DNA of 64,000 bases from Euptelea pleiosperma (taxonomy: Eukaryota; Streptophyta; Magnoliopsida; Ranunculales; Eupteleaceae). The stretch lies in NCBI GenBank assembly GCA_035048495.1, contig CM068540.1:12322829-12386828 (forward strand), in the 5' to 3' direction. Shown here piece after piece: positions 55,101-64,000 of this stretch. The number at the start of each line of letters is the position of its first letter. Positions within the stretch are counted from its first letter, which is position 1. The notes beneath the pieces are model-generated. The model had not been told where the DNA came from. It did no database searches and was given only the letters and a program-made list of their open reading frames with translations. The position numbers and the translations under genes are program-made.

Positions 55101-55529
55101 CTTTGAATCACTTTAGCTCGTCTCTTGGTCTTCAGCTTTTCCTCTCTCTTGGTTCTTTATCTGGCTCTACGATCCTTTGACTTGACCCGTACTTGGCCGG
55201 TCTCTTCTTGTCATAGCTTGTTGACTCCTTAAGCTTTGATATTAGGCTTCTATGGTTGATCGTGGGCCCGCAAGTCTCTAAAATCGCCCGACTGGGTTTC
55301 CTGCGAGAGAAAAGCACGTAATGAGACTTAATCAAAATGGCTTCATATCTAAACTATCCGAAATGCGTATATTTCATGCAAATAGTCGATTTTCGTTTAA
55401 AGATTGCGCTCTACGCATTGGAAGAAACTCTTACGTGAAAAAGTCGACGAAAAGACAAGTTTTGCGTAGGAGAATGCGACATCGCTATAAGGATAATGGC
55501 TTAAAATAAGCACTTTTGAGCGAATATCA
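52136..55529 (-). mobile_element. Shared LTR: 5' LTR of unit A and 3' LTR of unit B
   Basis: 3,394 bp, offset by exactly 12,450 from the LTR 39686-43079, with three substitutions seen. It is followed on the right by PPT GTTGGGGGTTG (55540-55530), as a 3' LTR should be. On the left the PBS follows, as a 5' LTR should have. One LTR therefore serves two internal regions. Confidence 0.92.
54207..54215 (-). promoter_or_regulatory. TATA box in the shared LTR (promoter of unit A)
   Basis: CTATAAAAG on the minus strand within 55529-52136, the 5' LTR of unit A. RNA initiated ~30 bases downstream would run leftwards through leader, gag and pol. Confidence 0.6.
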
Positions 55530-55540
55530 CAACCCCCAAC
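55530..55540 (-). other. Polypurine tract of unit B
   Basis: GTTGGGGGTTG on the minus strand directly before the LTR start at 55529, identical to that of unit A. Confidence 0.8.
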
Positions 55541-57109
55541 TAGCATATTGACAATCCTTGGCAATTATTGCGAAATAAGTGAGCTAAAAAGGGCTTGGCA
55601 GAACATGCTAGAAAACTTATTTGCATTACTCAGAAAAATTCCGTTTTGTCCGATTATTTCAAGGATGCAAGAAATCATTCACAAATTAGAACTAATCAGC
55701 AAAATACAACACTTCTACAAATGGACCTTCAAACAAAAGATTACTCAGACTCAGTGTGTGTGTGTGTTCAACATCATCCTTATCTGGTAGTAGAGATATT
55801 TGGATCTCCTTAAAGAATCTATGCCTCGACCTCAATCCTCACTTGTATACCACTCAGAAGTGAATCACTCAGAAATGGTTTTATACTTTTCTCTCAAACT
55901 ATATGTGTGGAGATGAATATAAAAACTGGCAAACGTCTCACATATATAGTTCTTGAATGGAGGATATAAGAAGATTTAAGATCTCATGATTGGAATGTCA
56001 TATCACTTAAGAACGTCGGATCAAACTCTATAATTTCTCTTTTCTCCATTCTCCACACTTGATGATGGTACAAATCTAGAATCAAATAGGACTTATATAG
56101 GTTATATTAAGGCTTAGGATAGGTTCAGAAAAGAAGGATATTCTGATATTCAAAAATTCTGAGAGGGTATCTCACTATTCTTTGCAATTTTTTCCAAGGG
56201 TAATATTTCCTTGATTTTTCTTCTTTCCTTTCTCCAATTTTTGTCTTTTTGGATATTCTTCAACCTTTTTCAAATTCTTTTTTCTTTCGTTCTTTTTTTC
56301 TGATCATGTTTCTTTTCAGGACAAACCATTTGTTTTCTTTTCTTTTCTTGGTGTAATCATACCAAATACTCTTTGATCCCTCTCAGAAGTAGGTTATCGT
56401 ATTGAACTCTTTTTGGGATTGGGTTTTTGGTTGATGGGTTTAACAAGAAAAGGTTTTCATCAAAAGGCTCAAAAATAGTTTCTAATGGTATAGATGTTTA
56501 GGGAAGCTAAAAAGTCTGATTGGTTAGAAAGATGGCCTATATTATTTTCTAGGGTTTGTACTTTCATCTTCGATGTCTCGAATGGATATAGAGAAGATTC
56601 TTTCTGTAATAATCCGAATTTGATGTCGTTCTGAGTTCCATGACAAAAGCAAGGGTTAATGAGATCACTCAATGGAAATATTTGGGAAGTAGAAGAATTG
56701 TGAGTCATCTTGTGACTCAGAATAATTTTATTACCCTCAGAAATAATGAAAAGATCAAAAGCTCACTGGGTTAGGTCTCCACAATTGTTCTTCTTGGATC
56801 TCTGGATAATCTAAACTTCGGATAATTCTGACGTTGATATGTGAACATTTTTGCTGAATCTGAGTTTTCAAAGATTTTTCAATCCACTGTAGTAATGTTT
56901 GCTTTCAAACTGAATGAAGAGCTAATAAGTGATTTTTCAAAACAGACATCCTTTTCAATAAATAGACTTTCCGAAAATTTTGTACTCATCATTGTAAAGG
57001 ATTTGAAAAGCATTTCGAAAGTACTTAGAAAACTTTGTAAAACACAGGTTATCACCCCAAAATACATCTTTTTCTCATTTTTCTCAAATTTTTTTTTTTT
57101 TTTTTCAAA

Positions 57110-57142
<33 letters not shown>

Positions 57143-57489
57143 TGAAGACATGAGTTTTGATAAATCCCCACCCCCAACTGAAATACAGCACCGTCCTCGG
57201 TGCTCAGACCGGGACAAAAATGTATGTAAACTCTGAATGTGATGCATGTTAGAGGAAGAGTTATACCAGTATGGCTGATATTTGGTGATACCTGATGGTA
57301 GTGAGAGGAATTGTACCTGTATAGCCATAATAATATATGAAATATAAGAATTATGCATGTGACTCAATGACTTCTAGGAATACCGGAATTGCCTTTCCGA
57401 AAGCACTAAGTTTTATGTCTTCAGCCAGACACAACGGGGGTGAAATTCACCCCCAACTAAGTTGGAGCTCAGAGAGACTGACAGAAACA
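55541..57489 (-). mobile_element. 3' non-coding region of unit B (no env)
   Basis: Near-identical to 43091-45040. The only difference noticed is a one-base length and composition change in the T-run around 57120-57141, which makes the period 12,449 from there on. It holds the same extra PPT-like tracts and the GGGGGTGAA/TTCACCCCC inverted repeat (~57436-57454). Confidence 0.75.
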
Positions 57490-60400
57490 TCAGTCTTCAT
57501 ATATTGGATCAATAAGATCTATCTCGAAGGTTTGAATAGATGACACGTCTAATTCTTGAAAAGGTTTGAGACGCTGTCCATTGACCTGGAAGGTTGAATT
57601 ATCCTTCGGATTCTCAACAGTTATAGCCCCATAGGGCTTGACATCAGTAACAACAAATGGGCCTGACCATCGGGATTTTAATTTTCCAGGGAAGATGTGA
57701 AGTCTAGAATTATAAAGTAAGACCTTCTGTCCCTGGTGGAAATCCTTCCTAAGAATGCTCTTGTCATGTATCCATTTCATTTTATCTTTATACTTTTTTG
57801 ACAAGGCATATGAATCATTTCTCAGTTCATCCAATTCATTGAGTTGTAAATTCCTTTCCTCTCCTGCTGCGTCTAAGTCGAAATTAAGTTTTTTGATCGC
57901 CCATAGGGCGCGATGCTCAATCTCAACAGGGAGATGACAAGGTTTACCATAAACCAACCGGTATGGAGACATATTCAAGGGAGTTTTATAAGCTGTTCGG
58001 TAAGCCCATAGAGCATCTGAGAGGCGTGTAGACCAGTCTTTACGAGTTGTATTGACTGTCTTCTCCAGTATCTGCTTGATTTGCCGATTGGAGACCTCGA
58101 CCTGACCGTTGGTCTGCGGATGGTAAGCAAGGGCAACCTTATGAGTTACACCGTACTTTTTCATTAACTTTTCAAAAACTCTATTGCAGAAATGGCTACC
58201 CCCATCACTTATAATGGCTTTGGGGGCTCCGAATCTTGTGAAAATGTACTCTCTCAAAAATCTCACCACAACTTGATGGTCATTGGTTCTTGTAGGAATT
58301 GCCTCAATCCACTTAGAGACATAGTCCACAGCTAGGAGGATGAATTGGAAACCATTGGATATAGGAAAGGGCCCCATGAAATCAATACCCCACATATCGA
58401 ATATCTCATCGACTTGAATAGGGTTCAAGGGCATCATATTTCTCTGAGAAATTTTGCCAAGGTTTTGACAATTAGGGCAGGCCTTGCAGTAGATATGTGT
58501 TTCTCTAAACAGTGATGGCCAGTAGAATCCACATTGTAGGATTTTCTCAGCCGTCTTTTTGGAACTAAAGTGACCACCACATGGTTGGTCATGACAAGAG
58601 GACAAGATATTCAACTGCTGAGATTCAGGGACACATAGACGAATAATCTGGTCAGGACAGTATTTATATAAATAAGGCTCGTCCCAAGAGTAATACTTAA
58701 CTCTTGCCAGGAATTGTTTTTTGTCATGTTTTGACCAATGAGATGGTATTTCCTCCGTCACTAGGTAATTGACAATGTCAGCATACCATGGGGTGACGGA
58801 GATAGCGAACAATTGTTCGTCAGGAAAAGTCTCGAGAATGGGCTGAGATTCAAAATTAGACTCTAAAGTCAGCCTTGACAAGTGATCAGCCACAACATTC
58901 TCAGTTCCTTTCTTGTCCCTGATCTCTAGATCGAATTCCTGTAATAGAAGGATCCATCTTATCAATCTCGGCTTCGTCTCCTTTTTGGACATTAGATATC
59001 TTAGAGCCGCATGATCCGTATAAACTATGACTTTAGTGGCCAATAAGTATGGTCTGAATTTATCCAGAGCAAAAACAACGGCCAGAAGCTCTTTTTCAGT
59101 AGTGGAGTAGTTTAACTGAGCCGAGTTTAAAGTCTTACTCGCATAGTATATCACATGTGGCATTTTGTTGACTCTTTGGCCCAAAACTGCTCCAAGAGCA
59201 TAGTCGGATGCGTCACACATCACTTCAAAAGGTATGGTCCAATCAGGAGGGCGGATGATGGGCGTAGAAGTAAGCTCAGATTTAAGACGCTCGAATGCCT
59301 TTGCACAGTCAGCATTGAAGTCAAAAGGGCTATCCTTAGCCAGAAGACTACATAGGGGTCGAGCTATCTGGGAGAAATCCTTAATGAATCTCCTGTAGAA
59401 TCCTCCATGTCCAAGAAAAGATCGAATATCACGCACAGATTTAGGAATTGGTAGGGTCGAGATAATATCAATCTTAGCTTTGTCGACCTCAATACCCTTG
59501 TCAGAAATGACATGTCCTAGCACGATTCCTTTCTTTACCATGAAGTGGCATTTTTCCCAATTTAGGACAAGTCGCTTATCCTGATATCTTGCGAGTACCA
59601 GACTTAGATGTTGGAGACAATCATCGAAAGAGGATCCAAAGACGGAGAAGTCATCCATGAAAACTTCTAAGAACCGTTCGACCATGTCCAAAAATATACT
59701 CATCATACACCTTTGAAAAGTCGCAGGTGCATTGCAGAGGCCAAACGGCATGCGACTGTAGGCAAAAGTGCCAAATGGACAGGTGAACGTGGTCTTCTCA
59801 TGGTCCTCGGGTGCAATGGGAATCTGATTATATCCCGAGTAACCATCTAGGAAACAATAGTAGGAATGACCTGCTAGACGTTCCAACATCTGATCAATGA
59901 ATGGTAGAGGGAAATGGTCTTTCCGGGTGTTGGTATTGAGCCGTCTGTAGTCAATACAGACTCTCCATCCTTTCTTTAAGCGCTGGGTCACCATTTCGCC
60001 TTGATCATTTTCTACAACAGTGAATCCCGCCTTCTTAGGTACGACATGGATTGGACTCACCCATTTGCTATCAGAGATGGGGTAAATGATACCCGCATCT
60101 AGCAATTTTAGAATTTCATCCCGTACTACTTCTTTTAGGACCGGATTTAACCTCCTCTGGTGCTCTCTAGACATCTTAGAGTCGTCTTCAAGATAAATGT
60201 GATGTTGACACACAGAAGGGTCTATCCCACGAATGTCATCAATGGTCCATCCTATGGCTGATTTGTGCTTCTTTAACAACATAATAAGTCTCTCTTTTTG
60301 GGACGCAGATAGGGTAGAAGAAATGATGATAGGATAAGTCTCTTCAGGACCAAGATAAGCATAAGATAGTTCAGAGGGTAGAGGCTTAAGCTCAAGTTTT

Positions 60401-60516
60401 TGATCAGTGGAGCTTGATTCTTCCTCCTCTACCGAGATAGAGTTGACAGTAGTAGGATCTCTGATCATGGTTAGCAGAGGCTCGTACTCAACAATAGGAG
60501 GAGGAGTAGAAATCAT
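57490..60516 (-). CDS. pol: Athila pol, unit B: reverse transcriptase, RNase H, integrase
   Basis: 1008 codons; the protein is identical to unit A as far as I can see. It has the same RT (FMDD), RNase H and integrase (zinc module plus DD35E) residues. It is preceded by the same in-frame TGA (60525-60523). The perfect conservation over 3 kb reflects recency of duplication rather than measurable selection. Confidence 0.95.
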   Translation of the reverse strand: MISTPPPIVEYEPLLTMIRDPTTVNSISVEEEESSSTDQKLELKPLPSELSYAYLGPEETYPIIISSTLSASQKERLIMLLKKHKSAIGWTIDDIRGIDPSVCQHHIYLEDDSKMSREHQRRLNPVLKEVVRDEILKLLDAGIIYPISDSKWVSPIHVVPKKAGFTVVENDQGEMVTQRLKKGWRVCIDYRRLNTNTRKDHFPLPFIDQMLERLAGHSYYCFLDGYSGYNQIPIAPEDHEKTTFTCPFGTFAYSRMPFGLCNAPATFQRCMMSIFLDMVERFLEVFMDDFSVFGSSFDDCLQHLSLVLARYQDKRLVLNWEKCHFMVKKGIVLGHVISDKGIEVDKAKIDIISTLPIPKSVRDIRSFLGHGGFYRRFIKDFSQIARPLCSLLAKDSPFDFNADCAKAFERLKSELTSTPIIRPPDWTIPFEVMCDASDYALGAVLGQRVNKMPHVIYYASKTLNSAQLNYSTTEKELLAVVFALDKFRPYLLATKVIVYTDHAALRYLMSKKETKPRLIRWILLLQEFDLEIRDKKGTENVVADHLSRLTLESNFESQPILETFPDEQLFAISVTPWYADIVNYLVTEEIPSHWSKHDKKQFLARVKYYSWDEPYLYKYCPDQIIRLCVPESQQLNILSSCHDQPCGGHFSSKKTAEKILQCGFYWPSLFRETHIYCKACPNCQNLGKISQRNMMPLNPIQVDEIFDMWGIDFMGPFPISNGFQFILLAVDYVSKWIEAIPTRTNDHQVVVRFLREYIFTRFGAPKAIISDGGSHFCNRVFEKLMKKYGVTHKVALAYHPQTNGQVEVSNRQIKQILEKTVNTTRKDWSTRLSDALWAYRTAYKTPLNMSPYRLVYGKPCHLPVEIEHRALWAIKKLNFDLDAAGEERNLQLNELDELRNDSYALSKKYKDKMKWIHDKSILRKDFHQGQKVLLYNSRLHIFPGKLKSRWSGPFVVTDVKPYGAITVENPKDNSTFQVNGQRLKPFQELDVSSIQTFEIDLIDPIYED

Positions 60517-60522
60517 TGTAAC

Positions 60523-62121
60523 TCACTCTTGGATATTATTATCCTCAAAAATTGCTGACTCCCATTGGAAGTCAGTATCAAAGTGCTCTTGGCACTGTTT
60601 CAAGATATCTTCGGTGGAGTCCTGAATTAGACTCTCAACGGCACACATTTCATCTGTCACATCGCGATCGGCATCCTGTCGCATAAGTCGAAAGATGTTA
60701 ACCTCAGCCTTTAGGTTGCCGAAGGCAATTGACATATTCCCATCCCTACACCCGATGTGTGCATTCGCAGTAGCAAGGAACGGTCGGCCTAGAATGACCG
60801 GGATTCGATTATCCTGACACGGTTCTGTGTCGAGGATGATGAAGTCTACAGGGTAGTAAAAGTCAGCTACTTTCACTAGGACATCTTCAATAATTTCCCG
60901 TGGAATTTTTATGGACTGGTCGGCCAGCTTCAGAGTGATTTTTGTTGGCTTCATATCCTTGAGGCCTAACTGCTGGTATATCGAAAACGGTATGAGATTG
61001 ACACTAGCTCCTAAGTCCAACAAAGCTGTGCAACTAAAGTTATCACCGATTTCACACTGCACAGTAGGACTTCCTGGATCCTTATGCTTAATTACACTGT
61101 TGCGTTGGATGAACGCTGTAGCTTTTTCTGCCAAAAAGGCATATTTGGGTACATGCGTACGCCGTTTGACAGTGCATAATTCTTTCAGAAATTTGGCATA
61201 GGAATGGATCTGTTTGATAGCAGATAGGAAGGGGATATTAATCTGGACGTCTTTGAAAACGTCTAAGATCTCTGAAAATTGCTGATCTCTTTTGTCTTGG
61301 ACAAGCCTGTCCGGGAAGGGAGGCTTAATCCGACAAATAGATTTGTCCTTCGCCTGATATCTCTTCACTGGGATTGTAGATTTTGGTGCAGGCTTCACAG
61401 CATCAGAGGTAGATTTTGAAATGTGTTCCTCTGTGCTAGGTTTAGGAATAGGAGCGGGAGATAGCTCTGACGGTTCTTTTACTCCCATATCCACAGTCTT
61501 TCCAAATCGGAGTGTGGTAACAGCTTGTACCTCTCCTTGGTAGTTTGGATTCTGTGACTGGGAACCGACCTCATAAACTGCGCCCTTGACATTCCCTTTA
61601 GGATTTGCAATAGGTTGGCTAGGGAAGATGCCTTTGGCTTTCTCAGCTTCTAAATTCCCGAGACGCTGCTCTAGGCGCTGCATGGACTGGGTTTGCTGCA
61701 CAATAAATTGTGATAAGAGGTCTTCTAGACCGGGTTTAGGGGCAGCTTGAGCAACCAGTTCACGATTTGAGCTCATAGGGGCAGAATAATTGTAGGATTG
61801 AGGTGCAGTTTGACTTAACTGCAGATTCTGGGGATTCTGATTAGGTGCATGTTGGCCAGAGTATTGTCCTTGCTGGAATGATCGATTCTGATTAGACGGG
61901 TATTGACTCGTCTGGTTTTGACTCTGTTGGTACTGTCCCTGTTGGTATTGCCTGTTGGGTTGATTAAACCCAGGAAGATATGTGCTCTGCGCAGGTCTTT
62001 GCTGTGGAGCAGACTGCTGCCTCCAGGAGAAGTTAGGATGATTTCTCGTATCAGGATGGTATGTTTGGCTATACGAATTCTGGGTAGGTGGTTTAAAGGT
62101 ATTAAACGCACAAACTTCTTC
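60523..62121 (-). CDS. Athila gag linker and aspartic protease, unit B
   Basis: Same organisation as 48074-49672: Q/N-rich linker, then a protease with DLGAS. The ATG-started part begins at 61776. One amino-acid difference from unit A, Ile for Val just after DLGAS in PFS(V/I)YQQL, is caused by the single base change at 60980 versus 48531. The flanking TAA and TGA stops are both shared with unit A. Confidence 0.88.
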   Translation of the reverse strand, partial: EEVCAFNTFKPPTQNSYSQTYHPDTRNHPNFSWRQQSAPQQRPAQSTYLPGFNQPNRQYQQGQYQQSQNQTSQYPSNQNRSFQQGQYSGQHAPNQNPQNLQLSQTAPQSYNYSAPMSSNRELVAQAAPKPGLEDLLSQFIVQQTQSMQRLEQRLGNLEAEKAKGIFPSQPIANPKGNVKGAVYEVGSQSQNPNYQGEVQAVTTLRFGKTVDMGVKEPSELSPAPIPKPSTEEHISKSTSDAVKPAPKSTIPVKRYQAKDKSICRIKPPFPDRLVQDKRDQQFSEILDVFKDVQINIPFLSAIKQIHSYAKFLKELCTVKRRTHVPKYAFLAEKATAFIQRNSVIKHKDPGSPTVQCEIGDNFSCTALLDLGASVNLIPFSIYQQLGLKDMKPTKITLKLADQSIKIPREIIEDVLVKVADFYYPVDFIILDTEPCQDNRIPVILGRPFLATANAHIGCRDGNMSIAFGNLKAEVNIFRLMRQDADRDVTDEMCAVESLIQDSTEDILKQCQEHFDTDFQWESAIFEDNNIQE

Positions 62122-63255
62122 TTAGAGTGGAGGGGCACATCCGTCATTTAAAGGACAATTTTCAGTAGAGTGGGAGGGCTGTAAACAGATATTACAGGGT
62201 TCCATTAGGTTCTCTTGACCTATATTCATGACTGGGGCAGAATGGTGAACAGGCTTGTGTACAGACACAGTCAGGGCAGAGACTGACTTGGTCAACTCTT
62301 GAATGAGGGATTTGAGTTCAGGATCAACCTTTGCTTCATTTCCCATATTAGTTTTCAGGACCGGAGTATTTCGACTGAAGTCATTGTCAATCGTCCAAAG
62401 CTGGAAATTTTCACTTAATTCTCCCAGAAATTTGTACGCTTCAGTAGGAGTATTATGCATGAATTTTCCTTGGCACATTGACTCAACCATAGTGCGGGAC
62501 TCATCAGTAAGTCCCTTGTAGAAAATGTGAACCAGACTGCCTTTGTCGATACTGTGATGTGGACACTTGGTCAGATGATCCTGGAATCGTTCCCAAGCTT
62601 CATAAAATTTCTCATTGGACTTTTGTCGGAAGTCCTGTATGAGTTGTTTCATTTGATTAGTACGAGTCATGGGGTAAAATTTGGACATAAATTTTCCTAC
62701 AAGTTCTTTCCAATTTGTGATAGAATCTGCAGGAAGAGAGTAAAGCCAGTCCGAGGCTCTATCCTTTAGAGAGAAAGGAAAAACTCTCAGTCTAACATTG
62801 TCATCATCAAGATTCTGATTTCTAAAGAGCAGGATGACATGTTGAAATTCCCTGATATGGGAATAGGGGTCTTCTCTGGGGAGACCTCTAAAAGTTGGCA
62901 GCATTTGAATAGTTTGCGGCCTGATCTCGAATTGTACCGCCGCAGTAGGTGGAAGAACAATGCATGATGGCGGGTTGGCCGAGATCGGCGCATACGTCTC
63001 GATGAGGGGACGTTCGTCTGCCATGACGAAAAAGGTATTTTCTCTGGAAGAGGGGGGAGGAAAGGGGGAAGGGTGATGAATAGTGGAAGACTCCACTGTA
63101 AGAGAATGATTCTCAGATCGAATCAATCTACGATTGGATCTAGTCCAAGCGGGCATGTGCTGAAAGAGCAAGCCTCTAGAGTCGGCAAGAGGTGTATGAA
63201 ACCGAATGAGCCTAGATGATGCACACAGAGCAACAGATATTCTTAACCTAAACAA
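62122..63255 (-). CDS. gag: Athila gag, unit B, ending at the same TAA
   Basis: 377-codon frame equal to that of unit A; preferred ATG at 63024. It has the same gag core and C-x2-C-x4-H-x4-C knuckle, and stops at TAA 62124-62122. The shared stop means the nonsense change predates the tandem arrangement. Confidence 0.9.
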   Translation of the reverse strand: MFRLRISVALCASSRLIRFHTPLADSRGLLFQHMPAWTRSNRRLIRSENHSLTVESSTIHHPSPFPPPSSRENTFFVMADERPLIETYAPISANPPSCIVLPPTAAVQFEIRPQTIQMLPTFRGLPREDPYSHIREFQHVILLFRNQNLDDDNVRLRVFPFSLKDRASDWLYSLPADSITNWKELVGKFMSKFYPMTRTNQMKQLIQDFRQKSNEKFYEAWERFQDHLTKCPHHSIDKGSLVHIFYKGLTDESRTMVESMCQGKFMHNTPTEAYKFLGELSENFQLWTIDNDFSRNTPVLKTNMGNEAKVDPELKSLIQELTKSVSALTVSVHKPVHHSAPVMNIGQENLMEPCNICLQPSHSTENCPLNDGCAPPL

Positions 63256-64000
63256 TCAGGATAGTATTATGAATTATCTTGTTAGTGTAGGGATAGTGTA
63301 GATTATGACAGTGAGCGGACCACTGGTTTATCTTCAAATACCCGCCGGACTAACTTTTCACTCTGTAGGTTCTCACCAGGATACACTCTTCAAAGCAAAT
63401 CCGCTAGTACTAACTCAAGTTGACTGCAAGATAATCCGAAGCCTAGACAGACGTGCGGCACATCGGCTGACTTAAGTACGCCCCAGACTAACCGGATTTG
63501 TCAAGCGCGAAGATGAGTTTTCCCAGAAGAGGAGCTAGGGTTGGTTCGTGTTCCTAATCCGACACTAGCTAATCCGACAGACAATCAAGGAGGCCACTTA
63601 CGAGCTCGGTATACTTGAGTAGTAGGGACCTATGGGTGTGTTAGATAACAGGGACCCGCACTCATGGACTTAATCGACTTGATCTTTGAAGGGGTCGCTT
63701 TATGTGGAGTTTTCCTCGAACACCGATCTAAGTGGGCTCTATTCTTGATTGATTTTAATTCTTGGCTGTAGTTGCACAAAAGCTGGAATGACGAGGTGAG
63801 TGATGAAATCCCACCAGTTTCAAGTTAGAGCTGGGTTTGCTCTTTAATGTATTTTATTACGGCCAAACCAAGCAGTTCCGATAATTTTTGCAAAAGCAAA
63901 TAGACAATCGGCACAGTATTTTGCACAATGAGCAAGATCGCACTCAAGGCGAGGTATAGAAACTTACCTACCCGTTGGTTATGCACGGGGTCTCCTCCGT
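63256..64000 (-). mobile_element. Leader of unit B, cut by the window end
   Basis: Collinear with 50807-51551 of unit A. The PBS and 5' LTR of unit B are expected beyond the right edge (PBS near window-equivalent 64,565) and cannot be confirmed. Confidence 0.8.

Larger units (their letters stand above)
39686..55529 (-). mobile_element. Young Athila-lineage Ty3/gypsy retrotransposon, unit A (LTR-internal-LTR)
   Basis: Complete element on the minus strand. The 5' LTR is 55529-52136, the PBS ~52133, then leader, gag, protease, RT-RNaseH-integrase, a 2-kb 3' non-coding region, the PPT 43090-43080 and the 3' LTR 43079-39686. Length is 15,844 bp. The two 3,394-bp LTRs differ at only three positions that I could find (39903, 40981, 42446 versus 52353, 53431, 54896), so insertion is very recent. 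Gag and RT motifs are of the Athila lineage. Gag-pro-pol is one frame with two in-frame stops, so the element is probably not autonomous unless they are read through. Its 5' LTR doubles as the 3' LTR of unit B. Confidence 0.92.

Overview
This is plant nuclear DNA from an angiosperm. It has a spliced KH/CCCH zinc-finger gene of a plant family, Athila-lineage and Tat-like Ty3/gypsy retrotransposons with several-kilobase LTRs, an L1 LINE, TIR/MITE elements and a 177-bp satellite. The mix of satellite and Athila elements is typical of (peri)centromeric chromatin. I cannot name the species.

Layout. 1-6.4 kb: nested LTR debris. A minus-strand Athila-type LTR (1-1947) sits in a plus-strand LTR (1948-3570). 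That is followed by a decayed Tat-type gag/protease fragment (3571-4993) and another plus-strand LTR (4994-6419). 6420-6519 is a 100-N gap. 6520-17043 is a satellite of about 59 monomers of 177 bp, arranged as two copies of a ~5.3-kb (30-monomer) block. 17.0-20.97 kb: a deleted Athila relative (LTR, gag remnant, leader, PBS). 21.0-21.6 kb: a 105-bp tandem duplication and a Helitron-like 3' end.

21.9-35.3 kb is the only host gene I recognise. It is on the minus strand, with three coding exons and about 303 residues: three CCCH zinc fingers and one KH domain. Its second intron is about 11.5 kb and holds a solo LTR, a Tourist-like MITE, an ~830-bp fold-back element, a 5'-truncated LINE flanked by ~440-bp direct repeats, another MITE and several small tandem duplications.

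35.3-39.7 kb: intergenic sequence, an array of CAATCGATTG palindromes beside a TATA box, two copies of one MITE (one interrupted by an LTR), and that plus-strand LTR (37840-39685). 39686-64000: a very young Athila-type element in tandem on the minus strand (LTR - internal - LTR - internal...) with a period of 12,449-12,450 bp. Both units keep complete protease, RT, RNase H and integrase motifs. Both also share two in-frame stops, TAA after gag and TGA between protease and RT, and neither has an env-like ORF. The second unit runs off the right edge.

The most notable points are the tandem Athila with shared stops, the Tat-type fragment bounded exactly by Athila-type LTR ends without PBS or PPT, the two-copy higher-order satellite structure, the LINE with ~440-bp flanking repeats, and near-perfect mitotic (MSA/MYB3R-type) boxes in the LTRs.
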